From Desulfovibrionales bacterium (GTDB lineage: Bacteria > Desulfobacterota > QYQD01), in the NCBI GenBank assembly GCA_028715605.1, contig JAQURM010000010.1, forward strand, positions 1 to 64,000: a DNA stretch of 64,000 nt. Reading direction: 5' to 3'. The translations under genes and the position numbers were made by a program. Numbering within the stretch: position 1 is the stretch's first letter; each line of letters starts with the position of its first letter. Below, piece after piece: positions 6,947-16,534 of this stretch. The notes beneath the pieces are model-generated. The model was given only the letters and a program-made list of their open reading frames with translations. It was not told where the DNA came from and searched no databases.

Positions 6947-9379
6947 ATGGAGACAAAAGGATTATCCAACAGGGTGGTGATAGGCACTATCGCCGGTTTG
7001 ACCGGTATCGCCATCCTTCTGTACACCGCCTATCTGTCCCACCGGGAGTTTGAGGAGACCCTGGTTTTCCAGACACAGCAACAACTGTTGACGGTTGCGA
7101 AGACTACTGCAAACAGACTGGAAGAGTTCGCCGGCCATCTCTCGAGGGAGTTAAAGATTCTGGCGAAGGAACCGGCAATCGAAGAAGCAATCAAAAATAA
7201 GACCCGGCAAACAGAATCGCATGGTATTCAGGCGCTCAAAATTCTTTATGGAACCCATCAAGGCGACGTTGATGCACTCACTACACTTGATGGCGGGGGA
7301 ATTATGCTGCACCGGTATCCCTTTATAGCGGACAGACCGGGGAAGGAGCATAGGAATAAACCGGACGTAGCGCATGTCATACGGGAACATAAGCCTCATA
7401 TCAGCGGGTGGTTTTACAACGATCTGGGCCGGCCGGCCATTTCTATCCTGGAGCCGGTATCTTGCCGGGATAAGTTTATAGGGATGGTGCGCTGGATGAT
7501 CAGCCTGGACACCCTTTCTAAAAATTTCATTCAACCCATCAAGGTAGGCAAGGCCGGTTATGCCTGGCTGTTGGATGAAAAAGGAACGATTCTGAGCCAT
7601 CCCGACTCAAAGCAGTTAGGTAAGCATATCATAACTGTAAGAAAAAGTAAGTTTCCCGGACATGACTGGTCAGCCTTAGAACATATTGTAGAGAAGGCGG
7701 GGCGTGGAGAAGAGGGCGCCGGTGTTTATGAGTGTCCGACATCTGGCAAGAGACTTATAGCTTATGCCCCGGTGCATATCGGTAATGAGTTGTGGTCTGT
7801 CGGCGTTTCTATGGATTATTCCGAGATCACCCGCCCCCTTTACAGACATGCCGCAGGGCAGATAACCATTGCCGGACTGGTTATATTGCTGTTTGCGGCC
7901 GGGGGATTTACTTTTTATAAAATTGAAAAGAAAAATGCAGCCGAACTCAGACGGAGGAACGAAGAGTTAAAGCAGAAGGTCATTGAACGTAAGCGGGCGG
8001 AAGAGGCGCTACGGGAAAGCGAGGGGAAACTCGCCGGTATTGTCGATTCGGTGACGGATCAGATGATTATGGTGGACGAACATTTTAATATCGTATGGGG
8101 CAACGATGTGGCCAGGGCCATGTTCGGGCTGGATCTGGTAGGTAAAAAGTGCTATTTTGCCTATCACGGCCGCGAACGCATTTGCGATAAGTGTGTAGTA
8201 AAAGAGTGTTTCGAGGACGGCCGGGTGCACGAATTTGAGAAGGAGATTACAAGGGGTAACGGTATCCCGCGAGTCTTCTGGGGTACGGCCAGTGTGGCCG
8301 CCCGCTATGAAGACGGCCGTCCCAGAATGGTGGTGGAATTCTTGCGCGACATAACGGACCGCAAGCGGGCGGAAAAGGATATTGGGACCTTAAAACAACA
8401 AATGGAGTTCATCCTGGGCGCTACAAAAACCGGCCTTGACATTATCGATTCAGATTTTAGCGTTCGTTATATAGATCCGGAGTGGGGTAAGATATACGGC
8501 GATCCGACCGGAAGAAAGTGTTACGAATATTTTATGGGCCTAAGCGAGATGTGTCCTGGTTGCGGGATCCCTAGGGCCCTGGAGACAAAGTCCATCACCG
8601 TCACCGAAGAAACGCTGGTCAAGGAAGGCAACAGGCCGGTACAGGTTACCACCATACCATTTCAGAGCGAGGAGGGGCAATGGCTGATTGCGGAAGTCAA
8701 TGTGGACATCACCGAGCGGAAGCGGACGGAGGAGCAGGTCAGGGACTCGCTTAGAGAGAAGGAGGTGCTCCTGAAGGAAATCCACCACAGGGTTAAAAAC
8801 AACCTGCAGGTAATTTCCAGCCTGCTCAAACTTCAGTCCCAATATGTGCAGGACAAAGGGGATGTGGAGATTTTTAAAGAGAGCCAGAACCGGATAAAGT
8901 CGATGGCCCTTGTCCATGAAAAGCTTTATCAATCCAAGGACCTGGCGAGCATTAATTTTCATGAATACGTCGGTCTCCTGTTAAATGGTCTGTTCCGGTC
9001 CTATGGAGTTAATACGGACAAAATAGCATTAAAAACGAATATTGAGGACATCATGCTTGGAGTTGATGTTGCTATCCCGTGTGGATTGATTATAAATGAA
9101 CTGGTTTCCAATTCCCTGAAATATGCCTTTCCGGAAGAAAAAGCGGGTGAGATAGAGATTACGCTCCGCACATCAGATGAAGGTGCGATGGAGCTGACGG
9201 TTGCCGATAATGGTGTCGGCCTGCCGGGGGATTGGGACCTGACAAACAGCGGGTCACTGGGTCTGAAACTGGTTAAGATTCTGACCGATCAGATCGACGG
9301 CCGGATAGACCTGGATAGAAGTGAAGGGACTAAGTTCAGGATAGACTTTAAAAAAACAACGTATGCAAAAAGGATTTAA
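6947..9379 (+). CDS. Cache/PAS sensor histidine kinase (HisKA_2 type)
   Basis: Membrane-bound sensor kinase of 810 residues. Order of parts: a membrane helix at about 10-28, an extracytoplasmic Cache-like sensing region to about 300 (including [18 protein letters not shown] and [17 protein letters not shown]), a second helix at about 302-322, and a coiled linker. Two PAS domains (about 355-475 and 480-595) follow, then a HisKA_2 dimerisation domain with phospho-acceptor histidine in [13 protein letters not shown], and a HATPase with ADNGVGLP. Both PAS domains carry clustered cysteines ([12 protein letters not shown] and [10 protein letters not shown]), hinting at redox or metal sensing. The next gene starts five bases after the stop and is a REC-containing hybrid, its likely partner. 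Confidence 0.88.
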   Translation: METKGLSNRVVIGTIAGLTGIAILLYTAYLSHREFEETLVFQTQQQLLTVAKTTANRLEEFAGHLSRELKILAKEPAIEEAIKNKTRQTESHGIQALKILYGTHQGDVDALTTLDGGGIMLHRYPFIADRPGKEHRNKPDVAHVIREHKPHISGWFYNDLGRPAISILEPVSCRDKFIGMVRWMISLDTLSKNFIQPIKVGKAGYAWLLDEKGTILSHPDSKQLGKHIITVRKSKFPGHDWSALEHIVEKAGRGEEGAGVYECPTSGKRLIAYAPVHIGNELWSVGVSMDYSEITRPLYRHAAGQITIAGLVILLFAAGGFTFYKIEKKNAAELRRRNEELKQKVIERKRAEEALRESEGKLAGIVDSVTDQMIMVDEHFNIVWGNDVARAMFGLDLVGKKCYFAYHGRERICDKCVVKECFEDGRVHEFEKEITRGNGIPRVFWGTASVAARYEDGRPRMVVEFLRDITDRKRAEKDIGTLKQQMEFILGATKTGLDIIDSDFSVRYIDPEWGKIYGDPTGRKCYEYFMGLSEMCPGCGIPRALETKSITVTEETLVKEGNRPVQVTTIPFQSEEGQWLIAEVNVDITERKRTEEQVRDSLREKEVLLKEIHHRVKNNLQVISSLLKLQSQYVQDKGDVEIFKESQNRIKSMALVHEKLYQSKDLASINFHEYVGLLLNGLFRSYGVNTDKIALKTNIEDIMLGVDVAIPCGLIINELVSNSLKYAFPEEKAGEIEITLRTSDEGAMELTVADNGVGLPGDWDLTNSGSLGLKLVKILTDQIDGRIDLDRSEGTKFRIDFKKTTYAKRI

Positions 9380-9383
9380 GACC

Positions 9384-11651
9384 ATGGAAACAAAAATCTT
9401 AGTGGTTGAAGATGAAGGAATTGTTGCCGAAGACATACGCGGCAGCCTGGAGAGTTTGGGATATACGGTCTCATCAGTGGTATCATCCGGACAGGAGGCT
9501 ATTAAAAAGGCGGAAGAGTATAAACCGGATCTGGTGCTGATGGACATTGTGCTGAAGGGTGAGATAGACGGGATTGAGGCGGCCAACCAGATACGTTTGT
9601 GCTTCAACATCCCGGTCGTATATCTTACTGCCTACGCCGACGAAAGGACCCTGGACCGGGCAAAGGTAACCGAGCCGTTAGGATACATTGTCAAGCCGTT
9701 CGAAGATAGAGAATTACGCACGACCATTGAGATGGCCCTGTACAAACACAAGATGGAGAATAGATTAAGGGAACGCGAAGAGTGGCTTTCTACCACCCTC
9801 GGGAGTATCGGCGATGCAGTGATTGCTACGGATGCCCAAGGGCATGTCAGGTTCATGAATCCCGTTGCCGAATCCCTGACCGGATGGGAGGAGGGAGGCG
9901 CAGCCGGAAAGGCCCTGGCCGAGGTCTTTAATATTATAAATGAAGAGACACGCGGGCCGGTCGAGAATCCTGCAACTAAGGTGCTGCGAAAGGGTGTGGT
10001 CGTCGGTCTGGCCAATCATACTTTATTGGTAGCTCGTGATGGGGTTGAGATACCAATTGACGATAGCGGTGCGCCTATCAGGGATGCCAGAGGCGACATC
10101 ATCGGGGTAGTTCTGGTCTTCCGCGACATCCGGGAACGCAGGAAGGCGGAACGGGACCTTCAGGAATCAGAGAAGCGTTACCGCGGCCTGTATGAGACGG
10201 CCCTGGTGGGCCTGTACCGCAGCCGGATCAGTGACGGCAAGATTATCATGGCAAACCAACTGGCTGCCGACATTTTGGGTTATAGCTCGATTGAGGGGCT
10301 AACCACTGAATTTGTATTTGGCGAGCGTTATTCACCGGAGAGAAGGACGGAGTTGTTGCGGAAGTTGGAGGAATGCGGCACGGTCTCTGATTTTGAGATA
10401 CAGGTCACCCGCAAGGATGGAGAAAAAATAGACCTGATGATAACGGCCAGGGCCTATCCGGAAGATGGTTACATTGAGGGCGCCATGATCGATATTACCG
10501 ACAAGAAACACCTTGAAACTCAACTGCTCCAGGCCCAGAAGATGGAGGCCATCGGTACCCTGGCCGGTGGTATTGCCCATGATTTTAACAACCTTCTCAT
10601 GGTGGTGGCGGGATATGCATCCTTGATGCTAAGCGATCTCGATTCAAGCCATCCCCATTATAGCAAGCTAAAACAGATCGAAGAACAGGTCAGAAGCGGG
10701 TCTGATCTGACCGCTCAGCTTTTAGGGTTTGCCCGCCGCGGGAAATATAATGTTAAGCCGCTTGACGTAAACGAGATAATGAGAAACAGCTCCGTCATGT
10801 TCGGCCGCACCAAGAAAGAGATTACCATCAGAGAGAAATATGATCCTGATCTCTGTACCGTAGAGGCCGACCGGGGCCAGATCGAGCAGGTGCTTTTGAA
10901 CCTTTATGTGAACGCCTGGCATGCTATGCCGGCGGGCGGGGATATATATTTAGAGACAAATAATGTCATCCTGGATGAAAGCTACAGCAAGCCCTACAAG
11001 GTCCGACCGGGGAGATATGCCAGGATATCTATTACCGATACGGGTGTTGGTATGGATGAAACAATCCGGAGACGCGTATTTGAGCCTTTCTTTACTACCA
11101 AGGAGATGGGCCGGGGCAGCGGGCTGGGATTGGCTTCGGTCTATGGAATTATAAAGAATCACGGTGGTATTATCAATGTCTATAGCGAAAAGGGCCATGG
11201 CACGACGTTTACTATCTATTTACCGGCATCAGAAAAGGAGGTCGTAAGGGAAAAGGAGATGTCCGTAAAGATGGTAAAGGGAACAGAGACCATCCTGTTT
11301 GTAGATGATGAAGAGATGATCCGGAATGTAGGCCGGGAATTGTTGGAAGAATTGGGCTATAAGGTGTTCATAGCCAGAGACGGAGAAGAAGCGGTCGATA
11401 TTTATAAGGCAAATAAGGGTGGGATTGATCTGGTCATTCTGGATATGATCATGCCGGATACAGGGGGCGGTGAGACCTATGACCGGTTGAAGGAGATCGA
11501 CCCGGGTATAAAAGTTCTCCTTTCCAGTGGATACAGCATTAGTGGCGAAGCCTCCAAGATTTTGGAACGGGGATGCAGCGGGTTTATTCAGAAGCCTTTT
11601 AACATGGGAGGCCTTTCCTGCAAGGTAAGGGAGGTTCTGGATAAGAAGTGA
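9384..11651 (+). CDS. Hybrid two-component protein REC-PAS-PAS-HisKA-HATPase-REC
   Basis: About 755 residues from the ATG at 9384, which follows AAAAGGA and sits just after the upstream kinase stop; a start at 9363 would overlap that gene. An N-terminal receiver has its Asp in [10 protein letters not shown]. Two PAS domains follow, then a histidine kinase with [11 protein letters not shown] as H-box, then ATP-binding boxes [17 protein letters not shown] and [15 protein letters not shown] second receiver has Asp in [10 protein letters not shown]. There is no membrane segment and no DNA-binding output, so it probably acts as a cytoplasmic phosphorelay hub fed by the preceding sensor. The final target is unknown. 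Confidence 0.88.
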   Translation: METKILVVEDEGIVAEDIRGSLESLGYTVSSVVSSGQEAIKKAEEYKPDLVLMDIVLKGEIDGIEAANQIRLCFNIPVVYLTAYADERTLDRAKVTEPLGYIVKPFEDRELRTTIEMALYKHKMENRLREREEWLSTTLGSIGDAVIATDAQGHVRFMNPVAESLTGWEEGGAAGKALAEVFNIINEETRGPVENPATKVLRKGVVVGLANHTLLVARDGVEIPIDDSGAPIRDARGDIIGVVLVFRDIRERRKAERDLQESEKRYRGLYETALVGLYRSRISDGKIIMANQLAADILGYSSIEGLTTEFVFGERYSPERRTELLRKLEECGTVSDFEIQVTRKDGEKIDLMITARAYPEDGYIEGAMIDITDKKHLETQLLQAQKMEAIGTLAGGIAHDFNNLLMVVAGYASLMLSDLDSSHPHYSKLKQIEEQVRSGSDLTAQLLGFARRGKYNVKPLDVNEIMRNSSVMFGRTKKEITIREKYDPDLCTVEADRGQIEQVLLNLYVNAWHAMPAGGDIYLETNNVILDESYSKPYKVRPGRYARISITDTGVGMDETIRRRVFEPFFTTKEMGRGSGLGLASVYGIIKNHGGIINVYSEKGHGTTFTIYLPASEKEVVREKEMSVKMVKGTETILFVDDEEMIRNVGRELLEELGYKVFIARDGEEAVDIYKANKGGIDLVILDMIMPDTGGGETYDRLKEIDPGIKVLLSSGYSISGEASKILERGCSGFIQKPFNMGGLSCKVREVLDKK

Positions 11652-11669
11652 TGAGCAGAATATAGGAAT

Positions 11670-11876
11670 CGGAATTCAGAATACAGAAGAGCCTCTTGCA
11701 AAAGTCTTGTAAATGGCGTTCTTGTCATTCCGGCGAAAGCCGGAATCCAGTAATTTCAAGCAGTTTAGATGCCTCTGGACAACGGTTTTCACCGGTGTGA
11801 CGATTTTTGCAAGAACCTCAGAATACGGAATTATTCTGACTTCTGTCTCCTGTATTCTGAATTCCGACTTCAGATT
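11670..11876. repeat. Nested repeats: TTGCAAAAG element inside a CAGAATACAGAAG element
   Basis: The outer repeat (11670-11687 and 11819-11876) consists of phrases such as GAATTCAGAATACAGAAG and CTGACTTCTGTCTCCTGTATT that recur elsewhere in the window. It is interrupted by an inner element at about 11688-11818 with inverted ends (CTCTTGCAAAAG near 11694-11705, TTTTTGCAAGAAC near 11804-11816) and an internal ATTCCGGCGAAAGCCGGAAT hairpin. The octamer CAGAATAC occurs at both junctions (11677-11684 and 11819-11826), as expected of a target duplication. Confidence 0.6.
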
Positions 11877-13783
11877 TTAAGCGCTACCTCGGTGGCGCCT
11901 CTCAACGCCGAGCCAAGATTGCCCGGCTGAGAGGCATCACCAATAGCTATTACCTCTTTAATTTTTCCCTTAAGTTCATCTGCCAGGCTGTTTTGCGATC
12001 GCGCGCCAACGGCCAGTATCACCTGATCTGCCTCAATCCGGAGTCTCTGACCGTCCTTTTTTTCCAGGGAAACTATAGCCTCGCTAATCTCTGTAACCCG
12101 GGTATTCGTAAGTATGTTCACCCCTTTATTGGTCAGTCTGGCTAGCAGGCGCGCCCGGGGAATATCTTTCATTCGGCCCAATACCTCCGGCAGCATCTCA
12201 ACCACGGTTACCTCCCTGCCCGGCTCAGCCAGCCAATCCGCAGTTTCACACCCGATATCACCTCCGCCGATAATCACTATTTTCCGACCGGGGAGAACCT
12301 TTTTGGCATAAAGCTCCCGGGCGTCAACCACGATACCGGAATCCATACCGGGAATCGGTGGACGTATCGGATGTGACCCGGTAGCCACTATAACCGCGTC
12401 CGGCGCCATATTGACTATATTTTCTACTGCGCCCGGGTAGTTAAGGCGGGCCTGAGCAGTGCTTTGTTTTAAGGAATGTATCAGGTAGCGTAAGGCCCCG
12501 GACATCTCTTCTTTGAATGGGGCCTTGTCGGCTAAAAGTAGTTGGCCGCCGGGCTCGGCCTCTTTTTCCCAGAGTTCTACTCTGTGCCCCCTCTGACTGG
12601 CTATGACCGCGGCCTGTATGCCGGCCGGGCCGCCTCCGACAATCAGGATTTTTTTCTTTACTGTGACCGGAAGCACATCCCAGCGATATTCAAAACCGGC
12701 AAAGGGATTAACGGTGCAGGCGCGGCCTAAGCCCGGTACTCCTTTGTCGGCGCAGTCTTCTAAGCAATAGGTGCAGGCCCTTATACCGGCAATATTTCCA
12801 GACGCGGCCTTATTGGGAAGATCCGGATCGGCTATTAAGGCCCTGGCCATAGCCACGAAATCGGCCTTGCCTGAGGCGATAATCTCTTCCGCCAGGGCCG
12901 GTGTATTTATCTTACCGATGGCTATGACCGGCAGGTTAACGGCGGCTTTAATCCGGGCGGCGGTCTCTGTCAGCAGACCCGGTGCACAGTCATGCCCGGG
13001 TATGGTAACAAACTTGGTAGCCTTATTGCCGGCATTAGCCATGATGGCATCAGCGCCGGCCTTTTCTATCAATCTGGCCATGGATACGGCCTCATTTACA
13101 GTCAGGCCACCGGGGACAAATTCATCACAGACCAGTTTTACCATTACCGGGAAATCCCGGCCGGCACATTGTTTTGTTTTTTCGATCAGCCGGGTTAAAA
13201 AACGGCAGCGATTTTCCACAGGCCCGCCCATATCATCCGTGCGCTTGTTGAGAAGCGGCGAAAGGAGCTGGGCGATCAAATCGCCGTAACTGGCCTGTAT
13301 CTCTACTCCGTCGTAGCCGACCTCCATGGCCCTTTTAGCCCCGGCAGCCATAACCTCTATTATCTCTGTGGCCTCCTCCCGCGACATGGCATTGGCCAGG
13401 GGAACGACCCAGCTTTCTCCTTTTTTTCTGGCTCCGGGGACCTTTTTATTGAAGATTCTTTCTTTGGGATAATTGAGCTGCATAAAGGCCCTGGCGCCTT
13501 CGGCGTGGATTATGTCCAGCAGCCCGGCGATGCCAGACGCATACTCTTCTGTGTCAAAGCGCAGTTCCTGTGGTCCCTTATAGGCGCGGGGATAATCCAG
13601 ACAGGGGCAGTCCAGCACGATCAGGGCCACTCCGCCCCTGGCTCGAACCTGATAAAAGGCCTTTATCCTGTCGTTTACCTTGCTTTCAGCAGCATACTTG
13701 GTGGGATAGAGCGGCATGATAATACGATTGCGCAGATTACAGGTCCCGATAGTTCCTGGCGTAAAGAGACGGGGAAAGTACAT
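11870..13783 (-). CDS. Old-Yellow-Enzyme/2,4-dienoyl-CoA reductase-type FMN-FeS-FAD oxidoreductase
   Basis: About 637 residues from the ATG at 13783, preceded by AGGAG; longer starts would run back through pgsA. The N-terminal half is an FMN-binding TIM barrel beginning YFPRLFTPGTIGTCNLRNRI, with the QAS-YGDLIAQLLSPLLNKRTD motif of the FadH/OYE family. Next is a 4Fe-4S motif CTYCLEDC...GLGRACTVNP near residue 340-365. An FAD/NAD(P)H half follows, with GGGPAGIQAA and GGGDIGCETA. Members reduce activated C=C bonds, including dienoyl-CoAs and enoates. The substrate here is unknown; the neighbouring pgsA suggests no specific pathway. Last gene of the minus-strand run. Confidence 0.88.
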   Translation of the reverse strand: MYFPRLFTPGTIGTCNLRNRIIMPLYPTKYAAESKVNDRIKAFYQVRARGGVALIVLDCPCLDYPRAYKGPQELRFDTEEYASGIAGLLDIIHAEGARAFMQLNYPKERIFNKKVPGARKKGESWVVPLANAMSREEATEIIEVMAAGAKRAMEVGYDGVEIQASYGDLIAQLLSPLLNKRTDDMGGPVENRCRFLTRLIEKTKQCAGRDFPVMVKLVCDEFVPGGLTVNEAVSMARLIEKAGADAIMANAGNKATKFVTIPGHDCAPGLLTETAARIKAAVNLPVIAIGKINTPALAEEIIASGKADFVAMARALIADPDLPNKAASGNIAGIRACTYCLEDCADKGVPGLGRACTVNPFAGFEYRWDVLPVTVKKKILIVGGGPAGIQAAVIASQRGHRVELWEKEAEPGGQLLLADKAPFKEEMSGALRYLIHSLKQSTAQARLNYPGAVENIVNMAPDAVIVATGSHPIRPPIPGMDSGIVVDARELYAKKVLPGRKIVIIGGGDIGCETADWLAEPGREVTVVEMLPEVLGRMKDIPRARLLARLTNKGVNILTNTRVTEISEAIVSLEKKDGQRLRIEADQVILAVGARSQNSLADELKGKIKEVIAIGDASQPGNLGSALRGATEVALKI

Positions 13784-13797
13784 GGGGCTTCTCCTGG

Positions 13798-14373
13798 TCA
13801 CTTCTGTTCCTCGCCAAATAACCGATAAAAGCGAACAAAATAATCTATCCCGGACCACACCGTCAAAATAAGAGCAAGCCATAACAATGCCTTACCGAAT
13901 TGATGAAAGTTGATGCCCAGGTAAGTAAAGTGAAGCAGGAGGGCGATAAGGGCGCTGATTTGGAAGATAGTTTTGGCCTTACCCAGGCCGCTGGCGTTGA
14001 TAACCACTCCGCCGGTAACCCCGATGCCGCGCAGGCCGGTTACCGCTATCTCCCGCCCGATAATGAGAAATGCCATCCAGGCTTCCACCCGACCTTTGGG
14101 AATAAGCATGATTAAGGCCGCTGAGATGAGAAGTTTATCGGCCAGAGGGTCCAGGAGTTTACCCAGGGCGGTAACACACTTTTGTCTGCGGGCCAGGAAA
14201 CCGTCCAGGAGATCGGTTATAGAGGCCATAGAAAAGAAAAAAGCCGCCCAGAAAGCCGGAAGCGGCTGATCTGAACGGCTAATAAAAAACATAACCAGAG
14301 GGATACAAAAGATGCGGAAGATTGTAAGACTGTTAGGTAGGTTCCAGGTGTTTATACGTCCTGTCTCATCCAT
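13798..14373 (-). CDS. pgsA: CDP-diacylglycerol--glycerol-3-phosphate 3-phosphatidyltransferase
   Basis: Membrane enzyme for the committed step to phosphatidylglycerol and cardiolipin. The CDP-alcohol phosphotransferase signature is complete: ITDLLDGFLARR, eight residues, G, then LDPLADK, near residues 45-80. Four or so hydrophobic helices follow, giving 191 residues. The start is taken at 14373 (MDETGRINTWNLPNSLT, the usual family N-terminus). An in-frame ATG at 14409 would overlap the upstream transglycosylase gene; neither has a clear ribosome binding site. The substrate alcohol, glycerol-3-phosphate, is the commonest for this length class. Confidence 0.88.
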   Translation of the reverse strand: MDETGRINTWNLPNSLTIFRIFCIPLVMFFISRSDQPLPAFWAAFFFSMASITDLLDGFLARRQKCVTALGKLLDPLADKLLISAALIMLIPKGRVEAWMAFLIIGREIAVTGLRGIGVTGGVVINASGLGKAKTIFQISALIALLLHFTYLGINFHQFGKALLWLALILTVWSGIDYFVRFYRLFGEEQK

Positions 14374-14380
14374 GCGGTAA

Positions 14381-15013
14381 TCATAGCATCTTATTTTCCT
14401 GATAACCATATCTATTTTTGTAATTTCGGAAGTACAGCAAGACCCTCTGTACGTAATCCTGCGTCTCCTTAATCATGGGGATTTGTCTTCGGTTCCCAAC
14501 CCTATCCGGGCCGGCATTATAAGCCGCTAAAGCCAAAGGTATATTGCCGTCGAACATGCCTAATAGCCGTTTCAGGTACTTGACCCCGCCGTATATGTTT
14601 TCCGCCGGATCAAAAATATCAAACACGGACATATCCTGTGCCGTCTGAGGCATCAGTTGCATCAGACCCCGTGCTCCCTTCGGCGAAAGCGCCAGGTAGT
14701 TGAAGTTGGATTCGGCCTTGATTATAGCCCGGACCAGATTCGTATCTACACCAAACCGTCGGCAGGCCGCATGAATGACAGGGTCGTATCTTTTAATATC
14801 ACCCGAAAGAGCAGCATAGGAAGTCCGTTCTATGGTCTTTCTGGTGCGGAGGAAGACCCTATAGCGCTCGTCGTTAGGCACATCGGTAAAATGAACTACG
14901 CCCTCGCTATCAGTAAAACAGTAAATATCCGCCCGTGTAGAAATAGGGCCGGCTATCGTTAGGATCGTTAAAAAAAGGAGGAACAACACGGTTCGCAAAG
15001 CATTCGCCTGCAT
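14381..15013 (-). CDS. Secreted lytic transglycosylase (SLT domain) with DUF4124-like N-terminus
   Basis: A 210-residue exported murein lytic transglycosylase cleaving MurNAc-GlcNAc bonds. The signal peptide spans about residues 1-28 (hydrophobic LFLLFLTILTIAGP). A short DUF4124-like strand pair follows (IYCFTDSEGVVHFTDVP), common before SLT domains in this group. The catalytic domain shows the SLT motifs: AIIKAESNFN with the catalytic Glu near residue 109, SPKGARGLMQLMPQTA, and ALAAYNAGP. It is a single small SLT domain with no LysM or membrane-bound domain. The intergenic gap to the transaldolase is short, and pgsA lies downstream. Confidence 0.9.
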   Translation of the reverse strand: MQANALRTVLFLLFLTILTIAGPISTRADIYCFTDSEGVVHFTDVPNDERYRVFLRTRKTIERTSYAALSGDIKRYDPVIHAACRRFGVDTNLVRAIIKAESNFNYLALSPKGARGLMQLMPQTAQDMSVFDIFDPAENIYGGVKYLKRLLGMFDGNIPLALAAYNAGPDRVGNRRQIPMIKETQDYVQRVLLYFRNYKNRYGYQENKML

Positions 15014-15037
15014 CCCTCTGTGACCCCCACTCGAAAA

Positions 15038-15691
15038 TTATTTCTTGGGACTGCCTACTTTCTTCCAGTCCGCCAGAAATTTCTCTATTCCAATATCCGT
15101 AAGCGGATGTTTAGCCAACTGGGCAATAACCTTGAATGGTATAGTGGCTACATCCGCGCCCATCAGGGCCGCCTCTAGGACATGACCGGGGTGACGGATA
15201 CTGGCCACAATGACCTCTGTATCAAAGGCATAGTTGTCATAGATAGAAATAATGTCCCCGACCACATCCATACCCACCTGGGAAATATCGTCCAGCCGGC
15301 CAACAAAGGGGCTGACGTAGGTTGCGCCGGCTTTAGCCGCCAGCAGGGCCTGCACCGGTGAAAAAATGAGCGTGACATTGGTCTTAATGCCCACTTCGCT
15401 GAGCATCCGGGTGGCCTTGATCCCTTCCGTGGTCATGGGCGCCTTGATAACTATATTATCGGCAATTTTGGCCAGATCTTTAGCCTCTCTAACCATTTCT
15501 TTGGCCTCCAGGCTCACCACCTCAGCGCTGATAGGCCCTTTTACTATCTTGCATATCTCAGTCAGGAGCTTCTTGAAGGGCTTGTTTTCCCTGGCAATGA
15601 GCGAGGGGTTTGTAGTTACCCCATCGATCAGGCCCATATCATTGGCCTGCCGGATTTCATCCAAGTTGGCGGTATCGATAAAAAACTTCAT
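15038..15691 (-). CDS. tal: Transaldolase / fructose-6-phosphate aldolase (TalC family)
   Basis: A 217-residue class I aldolase of the short transaldolase family, which moves dihydroxyacetone units between sugar phosphates. Recognisable are the N-terminal [24 protein letters not shown], the Schiff-base lysine segment NIVIKAPMT near residue 85, and [11 protein letters not shown]. The ATG at 15691 is chosen over an upstream GTG because AAAGGAG sits at the proper distance. Short members are split between true transaldolases and fructose-6-phosphate aldolases; the sequence read here does not settle which. No other pentose-phosphate gene adjoins it. Confidence 0.85.
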   Translation of the reverse strand: MKFFIDTANLDEIRQANDMGLIDGVTTNPSLIARENKPFKKLLTEICKIVKGPISAEVVSLEAKEMVREAKDLAKIADNIVIKAPMTTEGIKATRMLSEVGIKTNVTLIFSPVQALLAAKAGATYVSPFVGRLDDISQVGMDVVGDIISIYDNYAFDTEVIVASIRHPGHVLEAALMGADVATIPFKVIAQLAKHPLTDIGIEKFLADWKKVGSPKK

Positions 15692-15704
15692 ACACACTCT
15701 CCTT

Positions 15705-15790
15705 TCAGAATATAGAATACAGAAGTCAGTAGTCAGAATTCAGTAGGTTTTATCCTGACTCCTGTTTTCTGTCTCCTGTATTCTATCTAT
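15705..15790. repeat. CAGAATACAGAAGTCAG-type dispersed repeat overlapping a gene end
   Basis: Contains ATAGAATACAGAAGTCAG and its near mirror TCCTGACTCCTGTTTTCTG / TCTCCTGTATTCTATC. The same phrases recur at 11670-11876, 17779-17813, 32318-32416 and 33036-33071. The right part (15740-15790) is translated as the C-terminal tail of the metal-binding membrane protein that ends at 15740. Confidence 0.65.
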
Positions 15791-16027
15791 AAATTTTTGT
15801 TTACATTTTTCACTGCAAAAGTAGTAACTTTTTCCGTCCATAACGGCCGTAAGGGCCTCGTTTTTGGGGCAGTAGGTGTGACAAACCGGGTCTTCCACCA
15901 GCTCTGCGGTTATTGCACTATCATCTTTCTTTCGATTTACTTGTTCAGGTCTGCCCAACTCCCTGCGCACGGCCTTATAAATCTGATAAACAACAAATAT
16001 TAAAATGATATAAATGAGCAGCCTCAT
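15740..16027 (-). CDS. Small membrane-anchored TRASH/YHS-like metal-binding protein (PP0621-like)
   Basis: About 95 residues with one N-terminal membrane helix (LLIYIILIFVVYQIY). After it comes a charged linker and a compact cysteine domain, EDPVCHTYCPKNEAL..YYFCSEKCKQKF, of the TRASH/YHS type that binds a metal through about four cysteines. Related small proteins are common downstream of folK and near dap genes in deltaproteobacteria; the function is unknown. The ATG at 16027 overlaps the folK stop. The last 15 or so residues (QETENRSQDKTY) are encoded by a dispersed repeat, so the natural C-terminus was probably replaced when the repeat arrived. Confidence 0.7.
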   Translation of the reverse strand: MRLLIYIILIFVVYQIYKAVRRELGRPEQVNRKKDDSAITAELVEDPVCHTYCPKNEALTAVMDGKSYYFCSEKCKQKFIDRIQETENRSQDKTY

Positions 16028-16028
16028 C

Positions 16029-16532
16029 TCAGTTTTCAACCTCTATCCGGCGGACTCGCTGCCCGTTTTCCGGCACTTCCCTGAGCAAATCACAAACCCT
16101 TTTTTTGAGCACCGGATGCTCGAAGTCAGGAGACAGTTCGCAAAGGGGCACCAGGACAAAGCGGCGCCTATGCAATCTGGGGTGAGGAATGATTAGCTCC
16201 CCGGTGTCCAGGACCATGTCGTCATAAAATAAAAGGTCGAGGTCGATAATCCGCGGCCCGTATCGGGCTGCCCTTTCCCTTCCCATTTCATCCTCAATAT
16301 GGTGTAAAAGGCAAAATAGATCCTGTGCGGATAGAGGGCTTTTTACCTCGGCCGCGGCGTTGACATACCATCCCTGCGTTTTTAATTCCTGAGGCTCCGT
16401 TAGATACAGAGAAGAGAGGCGTATCTTTAATCTGCTATCAGCCTTAGCCAGGCGACTTGAGGCCTGAAGACAATTGGCCTTGGCGTCGCCCAGGTTGGAT
16501 CCAATACCAATATAGGCCAGGACATCTTCCAA
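16029..16532 (-). CDS. folK: HPPK, 6-hydroxymethyl-7,8-dihydropterin pyrophosphokinase
   Basis: Transfers pyrophosphate from ATP to 6-hydroxymethyl-dihydropterin in folate synthesis. The 167 residues are the usual length. Family motifs are AYIGIGSNLGD at the start, LYLTEPQE, YVNAAAEV, and the metal-binding RYGPRIIDLDLLFYDD near residues 90-105, followed by IPHPRLHRRRFVLVPL. It starts three bases after the dapL stop, so it is carried in the same transcript. No other folate gene is near. Confidence 0.94.
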   Translation of the reverse strand: MEDVLAYIGIGSNLGDAKANCLQASSRLAKADSRLKIRLSSLYLTEPQELKTQGWYVNAAAEVKSPLSAQDLFCLLHHIEDEMGRERAARYGPRIIDLDLLFYDDMVLDTGELIIPHPRLHRRRFVLVPLCELSPDFEHPVLKKRVCDLLREVPENGQRVRRIEVEN

Positions 16533-16534
16533 GG

